Positions 15,117-22,729 of a stretch of 36,661 nucleotides of DNA are shown here, in pieces. Source of the DNA: a bacterium. Its GTDB lineage: Bacteria > SZUA-79 > Acidulodesulfobacterales > Acidulodesulfobacteraceae. The translations under genes and the position numbers were made by a program. The DNA is taken from positions 1 to 36,661 of the forward strand of contig JAJZJX010000018.1 of the NCBI GenBank assembly GCA_021850985.1, in the 5' to 3' direction. The first letter of the stretch is position 1. Every line of letters begins with the position of its first letter. The notes below the pieces were generated by a model. It ran no database searches, was not told the origin of the DNA, and saw nothing but the letters and a program-made list of their open reading frames with translations.

Positions 15117-15584
15117 TCATAAAAACTTTTCAAAAACTTCTTCCGGCGTTATAACCGAAGTAAATAAATTAATATTTCCATATTTAATGACATCTGTCCT
15201 AAGAATAACAATTGCATTGGCTTCGGCAGATTTAGCCACTTCTATAAATTTTAAAAAATTACCGTCTCCTAAATTAATTCCGTGCGTCAGTATTTTTTTT
15301 GCCGTAACAAATTTACCGTGTTCTTTTAAAAAAGCAAACAGATAATCGATATTCTTTTTTTCAATTTTTTTGCTATGAATTTCGGTAAAATATTCTAAAT
15401 AAATTCTATCGTCCATAGCAATATTGTATCTTTCGTCTATTAAATAATCTACAAGTCTAGCCGAACAGCTTTCTGCGCAAAAAACCCCCTCTATAAATAC
15501 TTCAGTACTCAATACGAATATAAATTTATCTGTTTCTTTTTGGGGTTTTTTATAAAATCGCGTTAAATTATTCATTTGAGCCAT
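15117..15584 (-). CDS. PIN-like toxin-type protein with altered active site
   Basis: 155-residue protein that looks like the ribonuclease partner of the preceding antitoxin. The PIN fold is suggested by the first strand FVLSTEVFIEG, the middle segment IYLEYFTEI (Glu64) and the end pattern DGNFLKFIEVAKSAEANAIVILRTDV...ITPEEVF, typical of PIN domains (the DxxFLxxAxxxxADxIVxxDxDL pattern). The first catalytic Asp, expected in the initial strand, is replaced by Ser26. Nuclease activity is therefore doubtful. It overlaps the antitoxin gene by 17 bases; a second in-frame ATG at codon 4 is also possible. Confidence 0.65.
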   Translation of the reverse strand: MAQMNNLTRFYKKPQKETDKFIFVLSTEVFIEGVFCAESCSARLVDYLIDERYNIAMDDRIYLEYFTEIHSKKIEKKNIDYLFAFLKEHGKFVTAKKILTHGINLGDGNFLKFIEVAKSAEANAIVILRTDVIKYGNINLFTSVITPEEVFEKFL

Positions 15585-15813
15585 CGCTTATATTAGTTTC
15601 CATAACAGCCGATTCCCTTAAATCCCTTACAGCTTTTTTTATTTTTATAGATTGCCACGAATTCAGCGTTTCGTTTAAATTTTTTGGATCAATCGGTATC
15701 ATTAAAGCAACAGGCATACCATTCTGCGTAACTATAATTTCTTGTTCTTCTTTGAGATCCTCAATTACTTTATTCGTATAAAGCCTTAAATCGCGAGAAG
15801 GCACAAATTTCAT
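15568..15813 (-). CDS. Phd/YefM-like antitoxin
   Basis: 81-residue protein. The N terminus (FVPSRDLRLYTNKVIEDLKEEQEIIVTQNGMPVALMIPID) has the Phd/YefM layout: an early short strand and helix, then the strand pair around the I-V-T-Q-N-G-M-P-V-A turn. These proteins bind DNA and neutralise a co-encoded toxin. GGAGG lies about 9 bases before the ATG. The downstream gene overlaps it by 17 bases, as in a toxin-antitoxin operon. Confidence 0.75.
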   Translation of the reverse strand: MKFVPSRDLRLYTNKVIEDLKEEQEIIVTQNGMPVALMIPIDPKNLNETLNSWQSIKIKKAVRDLRESAVMETNISDGSNE

Positions 15814-15981
15814 AATTTAACCTCCACGTTTTAAAATCTATTTATTCAACAGAAAATGCAATGATTAATTATATTTACAATTTTGATGGTTATTTGATTT
15901 TTCCACATATTTACTGATCTATTGCCTTGAAAAAATACATAATATTTAAAATATAAACTTTAATTTATCATTTTTTAAAAA

Positions 15982-16224
15982 CTATAAAAAATTAAACTCA
16001 ACTCTAATATCCTCTCCGCAAATATCACATTTTTTGGCAAATCTATCGTAAACTCTTCCAAAATCCGCATTATGATTTATAATAATGTCAAAACTAGTTT
16101 CTTCGCAACTACATTTAACTTTAATTGCACAAATTTTTTGAGAAAATAATTTTTGCAAATTTATTTCATATGTATTAATATAACTGTTCTCGGTAATACC
16201 ATATTGATATGCTGTATTTTTCAT
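15982..16224 (-). CDS. Small Cys-motif protein under a Pho-type promoter
   Basis: 80 residues from the ATG at 16222-16224 (preceded by a GAGAAG ribosome site); an ATG 60 bases upstream is possible. It contains KCSC and, near the C terminus, KKCDICGEDIRV. These are two Cys pairs that could form a small zinc-binding site, although CxC plus CxxC is not a standard zinc ribbon. There is no signal peptide or membrane segment. Function unknown. Its interest lies in the strong Pho-type promoter at 16349-16403, which points straight at it with no other gene between. Confidence 0.55.
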   Translation of the reverse strand: MKNTAYQYGITENSYINTYEINLQKLFSQKICAIKVKCSCEETSFDIIINHNADFGRVYDRFAKKCDICGEDIRVEFNFL

Positions 16225-16348
16225 TTTATGTTTCTTCTCTTTTTTATAGTTTATAGTTTTATCTAGTCTTATTATATGCAGCAATGTTCCGGCGGTATGA
16301 CAGACAACTGTATAAAACCTGCGAATACTATTATTGCTAATTTATTTT

Positions 16349-16403
16349 ATTATAAATTATCAATGTTACAATTTTATGACTTTTATGTTAAATTTTTGTA
16401 ACA
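16349..16403 (-). promoter_or_regulatory. Pho-type promoter of the Cys-motif protein
   Basis: Hexamers GTTACA 16365, ATGACT 16376, GTTAAA 16387 and GTAACA 16398 (plus-strand view) are exactly 11 bp apart. A perfect TATAAT (minus strand, 16349-16354) lies 10 bp away. Over 40 bp it matches the phosphate-symporter box with a single difference. Confidence 0.78.
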
Positions 16404-16973
16404 TAATATATTGTTTAGTTATAAAATCTTGAATTTACCATAAAATATTTCGATAAAATTTAGACTTAGGTAAAAACTTGAGAAAAAATCATTATATAAT
16501 TGTATTATCTAATATATTTTTTTAATGTCAGCGTTTTTTAAAAATATTTTTTTATTTATTACTATTCTGTGCGATAGAAACGGTCGTCCAAAAGAAAAAA
16601 GAAAAAACAAAAAAAGAGATAATTGATATTTTTCAATTTTATATTTCAAAAATAAACTGTCGATACCGCAATCTTATCTCGTCGTTCAGGAAAAAGGCAT
16701 AGATAAAATTCAGCAAGATATAAGAATCATAAGTTACGATAAATTTTTGAGCGGGTTGATTTAAAATTCAGAAAATGAAATCCGGCTGTTCTTATTCTAA
16801 GAAAAAACGGATAAATGGAATAATTTTATTCTTTTAAATTTGTAAACCAATTTTATTATGATAAAATATAAATATAGCTTGTATTTTTGCTTAATGATAA
16901 TATATATCTTTATTAATAGATTAATAGTTGCAGATTTAAATAGCAAAAGGAATAATTAAAAGTTAAATAAACT
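16404..16973. other. Gene-free stretch with a decayed coding remnant
   Basis: AT-rich DNA without a credible gene. A 46-codon open stretch on the plus strand (16627-16764, no start codon) ends in LVVQEKGIDKIQQDIRIISY...LSGLI followed by TAA. It reads like the C-terminus of a lost gene, which I do not recognise. No promoter was seen beyond the divergent Pho-type one. Confidence 0.35.
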
Positions 16974-17360
16974 ATGAATGAAATTTTAAAACAAGGTGAT
17001 AAAACAGTCAAAAATTGGAAAAATTACAGACCTTTCCACGAGAAAAGCCTTTATCTGCCGGAATCTTGCGTTGAAGATGCAATCTATACGGCAAAAGCCA
17101 TAAGCAAAGGCCTGTCGGATAAATTCAAAGCCGAAAAAGTTGTCTTATTCGGTTCTCTTGCTAAAAATAGAATAACAAAAAATTCCGACATAGACATAGC
17201 TGTATGGAATATACCTAATGATTTATTTTACAAAGCCGCAGCTTTTGCTACGGGATACAGCAACAAATGGAACGTTGACTTAGTTGACTTTAACGATTGT
17301 AAAGATTCTTTAAAAAAAGCTATCTTAACCGAAGGTATTATTTTATCAGGTAATGAATAA
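16974..17360 (+). CDS. MNT-type nucleotidyltransferase (antitoxin of MNT/HEPN pair)
   Basis: 128-residue minimal nucleotidyltransferase. The signature VVLFGSLAKNRITKNSDIDIAVW (about 56-78) holds the GS motif at 60-61 and catalytic Asp72 and Asp74. Proteins of this kind pair with HEPN proteins; in the studied MNT/HepT pairs the MNT protein modifies the toxin with AMP groups. The stop overlaps the start of the HEPN gene by 8 bases (ATGAATAA), which fits coupled translation. The 30-residue N-terminal extension before the fold is longer than in the smallest family members. Confidence 0.82.
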   Translation: MNEILKQGDKTVKNWKNYRPFHEKSLYLPESCVEDAIYTAKAISKGLSDKFKAEKVVLFGSLAKNRITKNSDIDIAVWNIPNDLFYKAAAFATGYSNKWNVDLVDFNDCKDSLKKAILTEGIILSGNE

Positions 17361-17820
17361 AGGCAATATTTTATCAGCAAAAATACTTGAAGAATTAAAC
17401 GAAATTCATAACTCCGCAAAAAGAGCCGAAGCTGCTTGGAAAAAAGCATACGATAGTAACGACGATTTATATTTTGACAGCGTTGCATTAAATTTGCATA
17501 GTTTTTATTCAGGTATTGAAAAGATTTTTAAATTAATTGCAAAAGAAGCGGATGAAAATATACCCGACGGACAAAATTGGCACGAAGAATTGCTTGCCCA
17601 AATGAGTTTAGATATAACAGGTATCCGTCCGCCTGTTATATCCGGCAAACTTAAAAATAACCTGCAGGATTATCGAAGTTTTCGTCACCTTATAAGGAAC
17701 ATATATACTTATAATATAAATCCAGAAAAAATTAAACCGCTGATGGAATTATTGCCTTCTTTGCTAAAAGATATAGATAAGGAATTGAAATTATTTAGTA
17801 AATTCCTCTTGACATTTTAA
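17353..17820 (+). CDS. HEPN-domain (HepT-like) protein, partner of the MNT gene
   Basis: 155-residue all-helical protein. The segment DYRSFRHLIRNIYTYNI (about 106-121) holds the Arg-x-x-x-His type motif and the FRHxxRNxYT pattern typical of HepT-like RNases. The N-terminal helix and the FYSGIEKIFKLIAKE segment match the usual fold. It would act as the toxin of the pair, an RNase held in check by the upstream nucleotidyltransferase. The role is inferred from the family. Confidence 0.8.
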   Translation: MNKGNILSAKILEELNEIHNSAKRAEAAWKKAYDSNDDLYFDSVALNLHSFYSGIEKIFKLIAKEADENIPDGQNWHEELLAQMSLDITGIRPPVISGKLKNNLQDYRSFRHLIRNIYTYNINPEKIKPLMELLPSLLKDIDKELKLFSKFLLTF

Positions 17821-17972
17821 TAATGCGCCGTAAGAGCGTCCGACGTAAAAACCCTGAGCAAAATCGATTCATAGTTCTTTTATTGCATTCATAATTTCTT
17901 CCGATTCAATTTTCAATTTATTATATATGAAGAACACGACAAATATTTATACGGCGCAGGCAAGAGTAAGAA

Positions 17973-18245
17973 ATGAACGGCATATTTATAGATACGAGCG
18001 CTTTGTATGCTTTTATAGACAGGAACGACCAAGACCATAAAGAAGCGGATAAATTGTATAAAAGCAATAAAAAACCTCTTATAACTTCAAATTTTATATT
18101 TGACGAAACCGTTACGCTGCTGATGAGCAGATTAGGATTCGATATAGCCGTAAAATTCGGAGAAAGCCTTAAAATAAGCAGTTTGTTAAATATAATACAA
18201 ATAACCGAAGACACTGTAAAAGAAAGATGCAGATTTTTTATTTAT
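17973..18245 (+). pseudogene. Truncated PIN-domain toxin gene
   Basis: The first 90 codons read as the N-terminal half of a PIN ribonuclease: MNGIFIDTSALYAFID (Asp7 in the first strand), a helix, then NFIFDETVTLL with the second acidic site. After IQITEDTVKERC the frame stays open to 18527, but the sequence stops resembling PIN domains and runs antisense into the 206-residue gene. The third catalytic Asp region is missing. The start ATG overlaps the stop of a short upstream frame ending YEEHDKYLYGAGKSKK, probably what remains of its antitoxin. Likely an inactive remnant. Confidence 0.6.
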
Positions 18246-18251
18246 TGTAAA

Positions 18252-18872
18252 TTATTGATTATTATCCTTGCGTCTAAAACGTCGAATAATCTTTCTCTGA
18301 TGCATAATCCTGCGATGCTGGTTAATTATTCTTCTGCGCTGAAATCTGTTTATCATTCTTTGTCGAAATATCCTCCTCATTTTTTCTCTATAAAAAGGAT
18401 GCTTGGCATAAAACCGCGGAGCATAGGCGCGCCACGCTCTATAATGCCTGAGATACATATGGTGCCTTGCCCACCAGCCAGGATGATATTCACGGTACCA
18501 CGGCGCGACATGAAGCCTCCACCATAAAAAATAAGGCTTATACATAACTACGGGGGGCGGAGGGCCGTAAACTAAAGGAGCAGGTAGAATCATTGCGGGA
18601 GCTACCGGAAACCACGGTCCAGAATATACGCTTGCATAAATCCATCCTCCGTTATACCACCTGTAATAAAGTCCGTTATAGCTGTAAATATAACTATGGA
18701 AAGAAGGAGCATAATAAGCGTTAAGCCCCTGTCCGAAAGAAAAAGCAAAGTTAGGCGTTGAGATGCCGATAAACACGCCAGCTTGAGCCGGCTTTGCGTT
18801 TTTAAAAAAGTATGCGCCTGACATAATTGCAAAAAATACAGCCAATGATATATAAAAAATAAAACGTTTCAT
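18252..18872 (-). CDS. Secreted aromatic- and Arg-rich protein of unknown function
   Basis: 206 residues. A signal peptide (hydrophobic about 5-22, ending near PAQAG at 32) precedes a region very rich in Tyr, Trp, Phe and Pro (YYRWYNGGWIYAS, GPWFPV, YGPPPPVV). The C-terminal third is crowded with Arg and His (RRIFRQRMINRFQRRRII). This layout is seen in small envelope proteins of unknown role. The basic tail could bind polyanions such as polyphosphate or nucleic acid; that is speculation. Its promoter is Pho-type and overlaps the end of ppk, giving a long leader of about 250 nt. GAGG lies before the ATG. It converges on the truncated PIN gene. Confidence 0.7.
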   Translation of the reverse strand: MKRFIFYISLAVFFAIMSGAYFFKNAKPAQAGVFIGISTPNFAFSFGQGLNAYYAPSFHSYIYSYNGLYYRWYNGGWIYASVYSGPWFPVAPAMILPAPLVYGPPPPVVMYKPYFLWWRLHVAPWYREYHPGWWARHHMYLRHYRAWRAYAPRFYAKHPFYREKMRRIFRQRMINRFQRRRIINQHRRIMHQRKIIRRFRRKDNNQ

Positions 18873-19131
18873 AATATACCTCGTTTTTTTAAATTATAAT
18901 ATAAATATAATATTTTAACTCTATTATTTTATATTATATTTCTTAAAATATAAAAATTCAATATCAAATAAAGCTTAAATAAAAGCTTAAATTTGCTGAT
19001 AAAAAATTTTAAATTTAAAGCCAAATAAAACTTACGATTTCTCCTCTGTTATCCATATAAAACAAAAGTTAAATAAGCTGTTATGGATTGAAATATTTTG
19101 GTTACCGGGCAAGAATCTTACTAATGTAAAC
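18873..19131 (-). promoter_or_regulatory. Long leader of the 206-residue gene
   Basis: Untranslated stretch of about 250 nt between the Pho-type start point and the ATG. It contains a possible CCATA/TATGG hairpin and, just after it, AGAGGAGAAA (plus 19038-19047 read on the minus strand). That run is exactly complementary to 10 bases of the loop region of RNA element 4. It is followed by a very AT-rich segment. No intrinsic terminator is seen. Confidence 0.35.
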
Positions 19132-19186
19132 ATTTTATCAAACAAATGTTACGTTTTGATGAAGTTTTCGTTAAATTTTTGAAATA
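19132..19186 (-). promoter_or_regulatory. Pho-type promoter inside the 3' end of ppk
   Basis: Hexamers GTTACG 19148, ATGAAG 19159, GTTAAA 19170 and GAAATA 19181 (plus-strand view) are 11 bp apart. TAAAAT with a TG extension (19132-19137) lies 10 bp away. The outer two repeats lie within the last codons of ppk. The box drives the 206-residue gene downstream. Confidence 0.65.
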
Positions 19187-21204
19187 TTAAAAAACTTACT
19201 GCAAATTCGTTCCTGGCAGTTAAATTTTGAATCCTTCCGTTTGGCGAAAGCATATCGTTCATCTTTAAGATACCAGGATTTTAGGTCGTCGCTAATGTTG
19301 CATTCGATTATGTTCATGAGCTTTTTTTTAGGTTCTGCGTCTTTTATTTCAAAAAACAGTTCTATTCTTTTATCGAGGTTTCTCGTCATTAAATCGGCCG
19401 TCGATATGAAAACTTTTTCTTTTCCGCCGCTGTAAAAATAGTATATTCTTGCATGTTCCAAAAATCTTCCAATTATGCTTTTAACCTCGATATTCTCACT
19501 TAAACCTTTTACACCGGGCTTTATCGAACATATACCTCTTACTATCAGTTTAACTAAAACGCCCGACGAACTTGCAGAATAAATTTTATCTGTAACTTTA
19601 GCATCGAAAACCGAATTCACCTTAATTATTATTTCGGCGCGTCTTCCTGCTTTTGCCTCGCTTATTTCAAAATCTATAAGTTCCGACAGCGACTCCCTAA
19701 GATTGACCGGAGCCAATTTTATCCTGTCCCATTTAAATACGTCCGAATAACCCGTCATAAAATTAAACATGTTCGATATTTCGGAGCACGCCTTTTCTTC
19801 CGATGTAATATAATCTATGTCGGTATAAATATTTGCTGTATATTCGTTGTAGTTTCCGGTGGAAATATGGGAGTATCTTACGATTATCCCGTCTTCTTTT
19901 CTTGTAACGAGACATATTTTCGCATGAATTTTTTTGTCGGAAAAGCCGTACGTCACTATACAGCCTGCTGCTTCAAGTTTTTTTGCCCATTTAACGTTTT
20001 TTTCTTCGTCAAACCTTGCTTTAAGCTCTACTATTACGCATACGTGTTTTCCCTTTAACGCCGCATTTGCCAAGGATTCCACAATTTTAGAGTTTTTATC
20101 AGTCCTGTATAGCGTCATCTTTATCGCTAATACATTTTTATCTTTTCCAGCTTCTTCAATCCACCTTGAAATAATTTTAAAATCGCTGCAAGGTCTTAAA
20201 AGCAGAATATCTTTCTTTTTTGCTATATCAAAAATGCTCTTATTTTTTAAACAATCCGGCGTCAACGCTTTAAAGGGCTTGTAATACAAACTTTTGTTTT
20301 CTTCGTTAATATTAAAAAGATAAGAAAGATTAAGCGGACGGTTCGTAATGTAAAGGTCTTTATCTCCGCAGTCTCCGTTTATACTTAGGTAATGCTTTAT
20401 TTTGCCTGCGAAAACATCGGTAATTTCTCTGTCTATTTCTATCCTTACTATATTGCTCCATTTTCTATCTGAAATGTTTTCTTCTATTGCCGACAGAAGA
20501 TCTTCTACATCTTCATGCTTTATGGGCAGATCAGCGTTTCTTGTTACCCTGAATAAAAAATAACCTTTCACTTCGTATCCTGGAAATATTTTATGCATAT
20601 ACCTTTCTATAATATTTTCGGGTGTAAAATAGTATGATTTTTTGGATTTTTTTATTTTATAAACTTTTTTAATATTTTCGGGAAGAATAATCAGTGCGTC
20701 AAATACTTTGTTTTCGTTTTCTAATTCTATGAAAAAACAAAGTTTTAAATTAAAGATAAACGGTATTTTTTCTATCTCGGAAATGATAAGGGGCGTAATT
20801 AAAGGAAATATTTCGTTATAAAATATTTCGTCCAGCAGTTCAATGTCCAAATGCTCCGCAGGAAATATCTCGATATTAAACTTGGAAAGATTTAAGGCTG
20901 ACGTTCTAAATATTTCGACGCTTTTTTTTACCTGTCGATGAACCCTCAATGAAACTTCCTCTAAAACTTCAAGCGGCGTAAAACCGGATATATCTTGTTC
21001 GTTATAACCGGCAGATACTAAATCCTTTAATCCCGCAACCCTTATCATAAAAAATTCATCTAAATTTGCCGAATGTATAGCTAAAAATTTTAACCTTTCG
21101 CATATAGGAACGGTTTCATCGACCGACTGCATAAGCACCCTTTCGTTAAAATCGAGCCAGCTTAATTCCCTGTTGTTATAGCGGTATTTGCCGATGCTAT
21201 TCAT
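19171..21204 (-). CDS. ppk1: Polyphosphate kinase 1
   Basis: Cytoplasmic or membrane-associated enzyme that reversibly moves the ATP gamma-phosphate onto polyphosphate. At 677 residues it has normal PPK1 length. The N-terminal domain starts YNNRELSWLDFNERVL and LKFLAIHSANLDEFFMIRVAGL. The catalytic domains show IKMTLYRT (361-368), VELKARFDEEKNV, the phospho-acceptor His427 in KKIHAKICLV, the RYSHISTGNYNEYTANIYTD block and the second His584 in LEHARIYYF. One variation is RPCSDF near 337-342, where HPYxSF is usual. It overlaps the preceding Ppx-like gene by 8 bases and is the last gene of the CHAD-Ppx-Ppx-PPK operon. Confidence 0.95.
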   Translation of the reverse strand: MNSIGKYRYNNRELSWLDFNERVLMQSVDETVPICERLKFLAIHSANLDEFFMIRVAGLKDLVSAGYNEQDISGFTPLEVLEEVSLRVHRQVKKSVEIFRTSALNLSKFNIEIFPAEHLDIELLDEIFYNEIFPLITPLIISEIEKIPFIFNLKLCFFIELENENKVFDALIILPENIKKVYKIKKSKKSYYFTPENIIERYMHKIFPGYEVKGYFLFRVTRNADLPIKHEDVEDLLSAIEENISDRKWSNIVRIEIDREITDVFAGKIKHYLSINGDCGDKDLYITNRPLNLSYLFNINEENKSLYYKPFKALTPDCLKNKSIFDIAKKKDILLLRPCSDFKIISRWIEEAGKDKNVLAIKMTLYRTDKNSKIVESLANAALKGKHVCVIVELKARFDEEKNVKWAKKLEAAGCIVTYGFSDKKIHAKICLVTRKEDGIIVRYSHISTGNYNEYTANIYTDIDYITSEEKACSEISNMFNFMTGYSDVFKWDRIKLAPVNLRESLSELIDFEISEAKAGRRAEIIIKVNSVFDAKVTDKIYSASSSGVLVKLIVRGICSIKPGVKGLSENIEVKSIIGRFLEHARIYYFYSGGKEKVFISTADLMTRNLDKRIELFFEIKDAEPKKKLMNIIECNISDDLKSWYLKDERYAFAKRKDSKFNCQERICSKFFNISKI

Positions 21205-22729
21205 AATCGAGCTTTACGTAAAGTTCTACGGGAATGCCGAAAGTTTCTAAAAAATCTTTAGATTTTAGTTTAAAATACTTTATCTCAAGAAAAGGAGTTG
21301 CCGATGAAACGGCGGTAATTTTGACGAATTTATCGAGAGCTTCTATCGCTATATCTTTTATTAACTGCATATGGCTGGCGTCTAAAGCGTCGGCTATTTT
21401 CAAAATTGATACTATTTTTTTTATAGTCAGTTCTCTTTCAGGACTCAAATTGTAATATACTGTTTCAGAAGCACGGCGCTCTCCGCTTCCGTGAAAAAGA
21501 GAACATAATCCGATATTTTCCAGTATTTCCCTGTCCAAACCAGGTATGTTCAAAGAATTAATAATTTTATTGGAATATTCTTGATGATCGTTTATATTAG
21601 TATAATAACCTATATCATGAAGAATAGCAGCGCCGGTAAGAACTATTTTCTCATCCGTTTTAATTATTAATATATTCTTCAACGAACGTCTCATTTTTTC
21701 GCAAAACAGCAAAACCTGCTTTGCATGTTTTTCATCTAAGTTATACCTTTTTCCGTAGTAAAAAAAATATTCCTTTAATTTTTTATTAAATTTTTTTTCT
21801 TTTGTTTTCGCAAGATAAAACCGCGTAAGCTGGTCGGAAAAGTTCTGATCGGAAAAGTAAAGTTTTTTTGCTCCGGTCGATTTCATAATAGAGATATACA
21901 GATATAAAACCGGCTTTAAAATTTTAGATTCATAATCTTTAATAGATAATTCAAGGGATATTTCCGCAGCTGATAAAGTTTTTACCCGCGAATAAAGATT
22001 TACTAAATCTAAAATATCGAAAAAATTATTTTTAGTTTTAAATATTTCAAGAAGCAGACCGGTGGAAGTGTCGGAACCTATAACGGAATTAATTTTATCG
22101 TATTCGAAGCAGTTCTTTTTAAGAAGTAAAACAAGCTTGTTTATATACTGCTCGTAAGCCCTGTATTTAATCTTTTCCTCTATATCGCTGAATAATTGCG
22201 CGATTCTTAATGCTCCGTAAGGAAGGGTTGAAGAAAACAGGCTTATTTTATTTTTTCTTATATTTATACCGACGTTTCCGCTAGACAGATTAATAAGAAC
22301 TGCTCCTTTGCTTTCCAGCTTTTTAAAACCTTTTAGCGTTTCGCTCACACCTAAGTATTTTATGTAAAGCTCTTCTTCCGTATCTATTATTTGAAGCTCT
22401 ATGCCTGTTTTTACCCTTATGTGATTTATAAAAAAATGCTTATTGTCCGCATCCCTGACTGCGCTGGTGCATACTGCTTTATAATTGCCGTTTATATCGT
22501 ATTCTTTAAATTTAAGTTTAATTTTTTCAAAAATTCCCGCCGCTTTATAAACGGTATCCAATGTAATATATTTTTTAAGAAAAGTATCCTCTCCGATACT
22601 TAAAGGGAATACTATATACTCAAGGATTCTTATTGTGCGCTCTGTATAGGATTTTTTTGAAATTTCAGAAATTTGACATCTTATACTGCCGGCTCCTATA
22701 TCTACAACGCCAAAAATATTAGTCTTCAT
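21197..22729 (-). CDS. Degenerate Ppx/GppA-family protein with HD-type domain
   Basis: 510-residue paralogue of the preceding gene, same two-part layout. The ASKHA-type N terminus starts GVVDIGAGSIRCQI in place of the usual DxGSNSxR. It keeps TSAVRDADN (88-96) and an acidic EEEL segment near 118-121. The essential phosphate-binding DIGGGSTE motif is replaced by NLSSGNVG (147-154). The C-terminal HD domain retains an AAILHDIGYY motif and a modified FHGSGERR where ARYHRRS is typical. It probably cannot hydrolyse polyphosphate and may be a regulator or binding partner of PPK1 or of the intact Ppx. It overlaps both neighbours (4 and 8 bases), so translation is coupled. Confidence 0.8.
   Translation of the reverse strand: MKTNIFGVVDIGAGSIRCQISEISKKSYTERTIRILEYIVFPLSIGEDTFLKKYITLDTVYKAAGIFEKIKLKFKEYDINGNYKAVCTSAVRDADNKHFFINHIRVKTGIELQIIDTEEELYIKYLGVSETLKGFKKLESKGAVLINLSSGNVGINIRKNKISLFSSTLPYGALRIAQLFSDIEEKIKYRAYEQYINKLVLLLKKNCFEYDKINSVIGSDTSTGLLLEIFKTKNNFFDILDLVNLYSRVKTLSAAEISLELSIKDYESKILKPVLYLYISIMKSTGAKKLYFSDQNFSDQLTRFYLAKTKEKKFNKKLKEYFFYYGKRYNLDEKHAKQVLLFCEKMRRSLKNILIIKTDEKIVLTGAAILHDIGYYTNINDHQEYSNKIINSLNIPGLDREILENIGLCSLFHGSGERRASETVYYNLSPERELTIKKIVSILKIADALDASHMQLIKDIAIEALDKFVKITAVSSATPFLEIKYFKLKSKDFLETFGIPVELYVKLDYE

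Noticed and set aside
17921-18214. Minus-strand 97-residue frame opposite the PIN remnant
   Set aside because: Composition is that of an antisense shadow, with no start signal; the plus strand carries recognisable PIN motifs.
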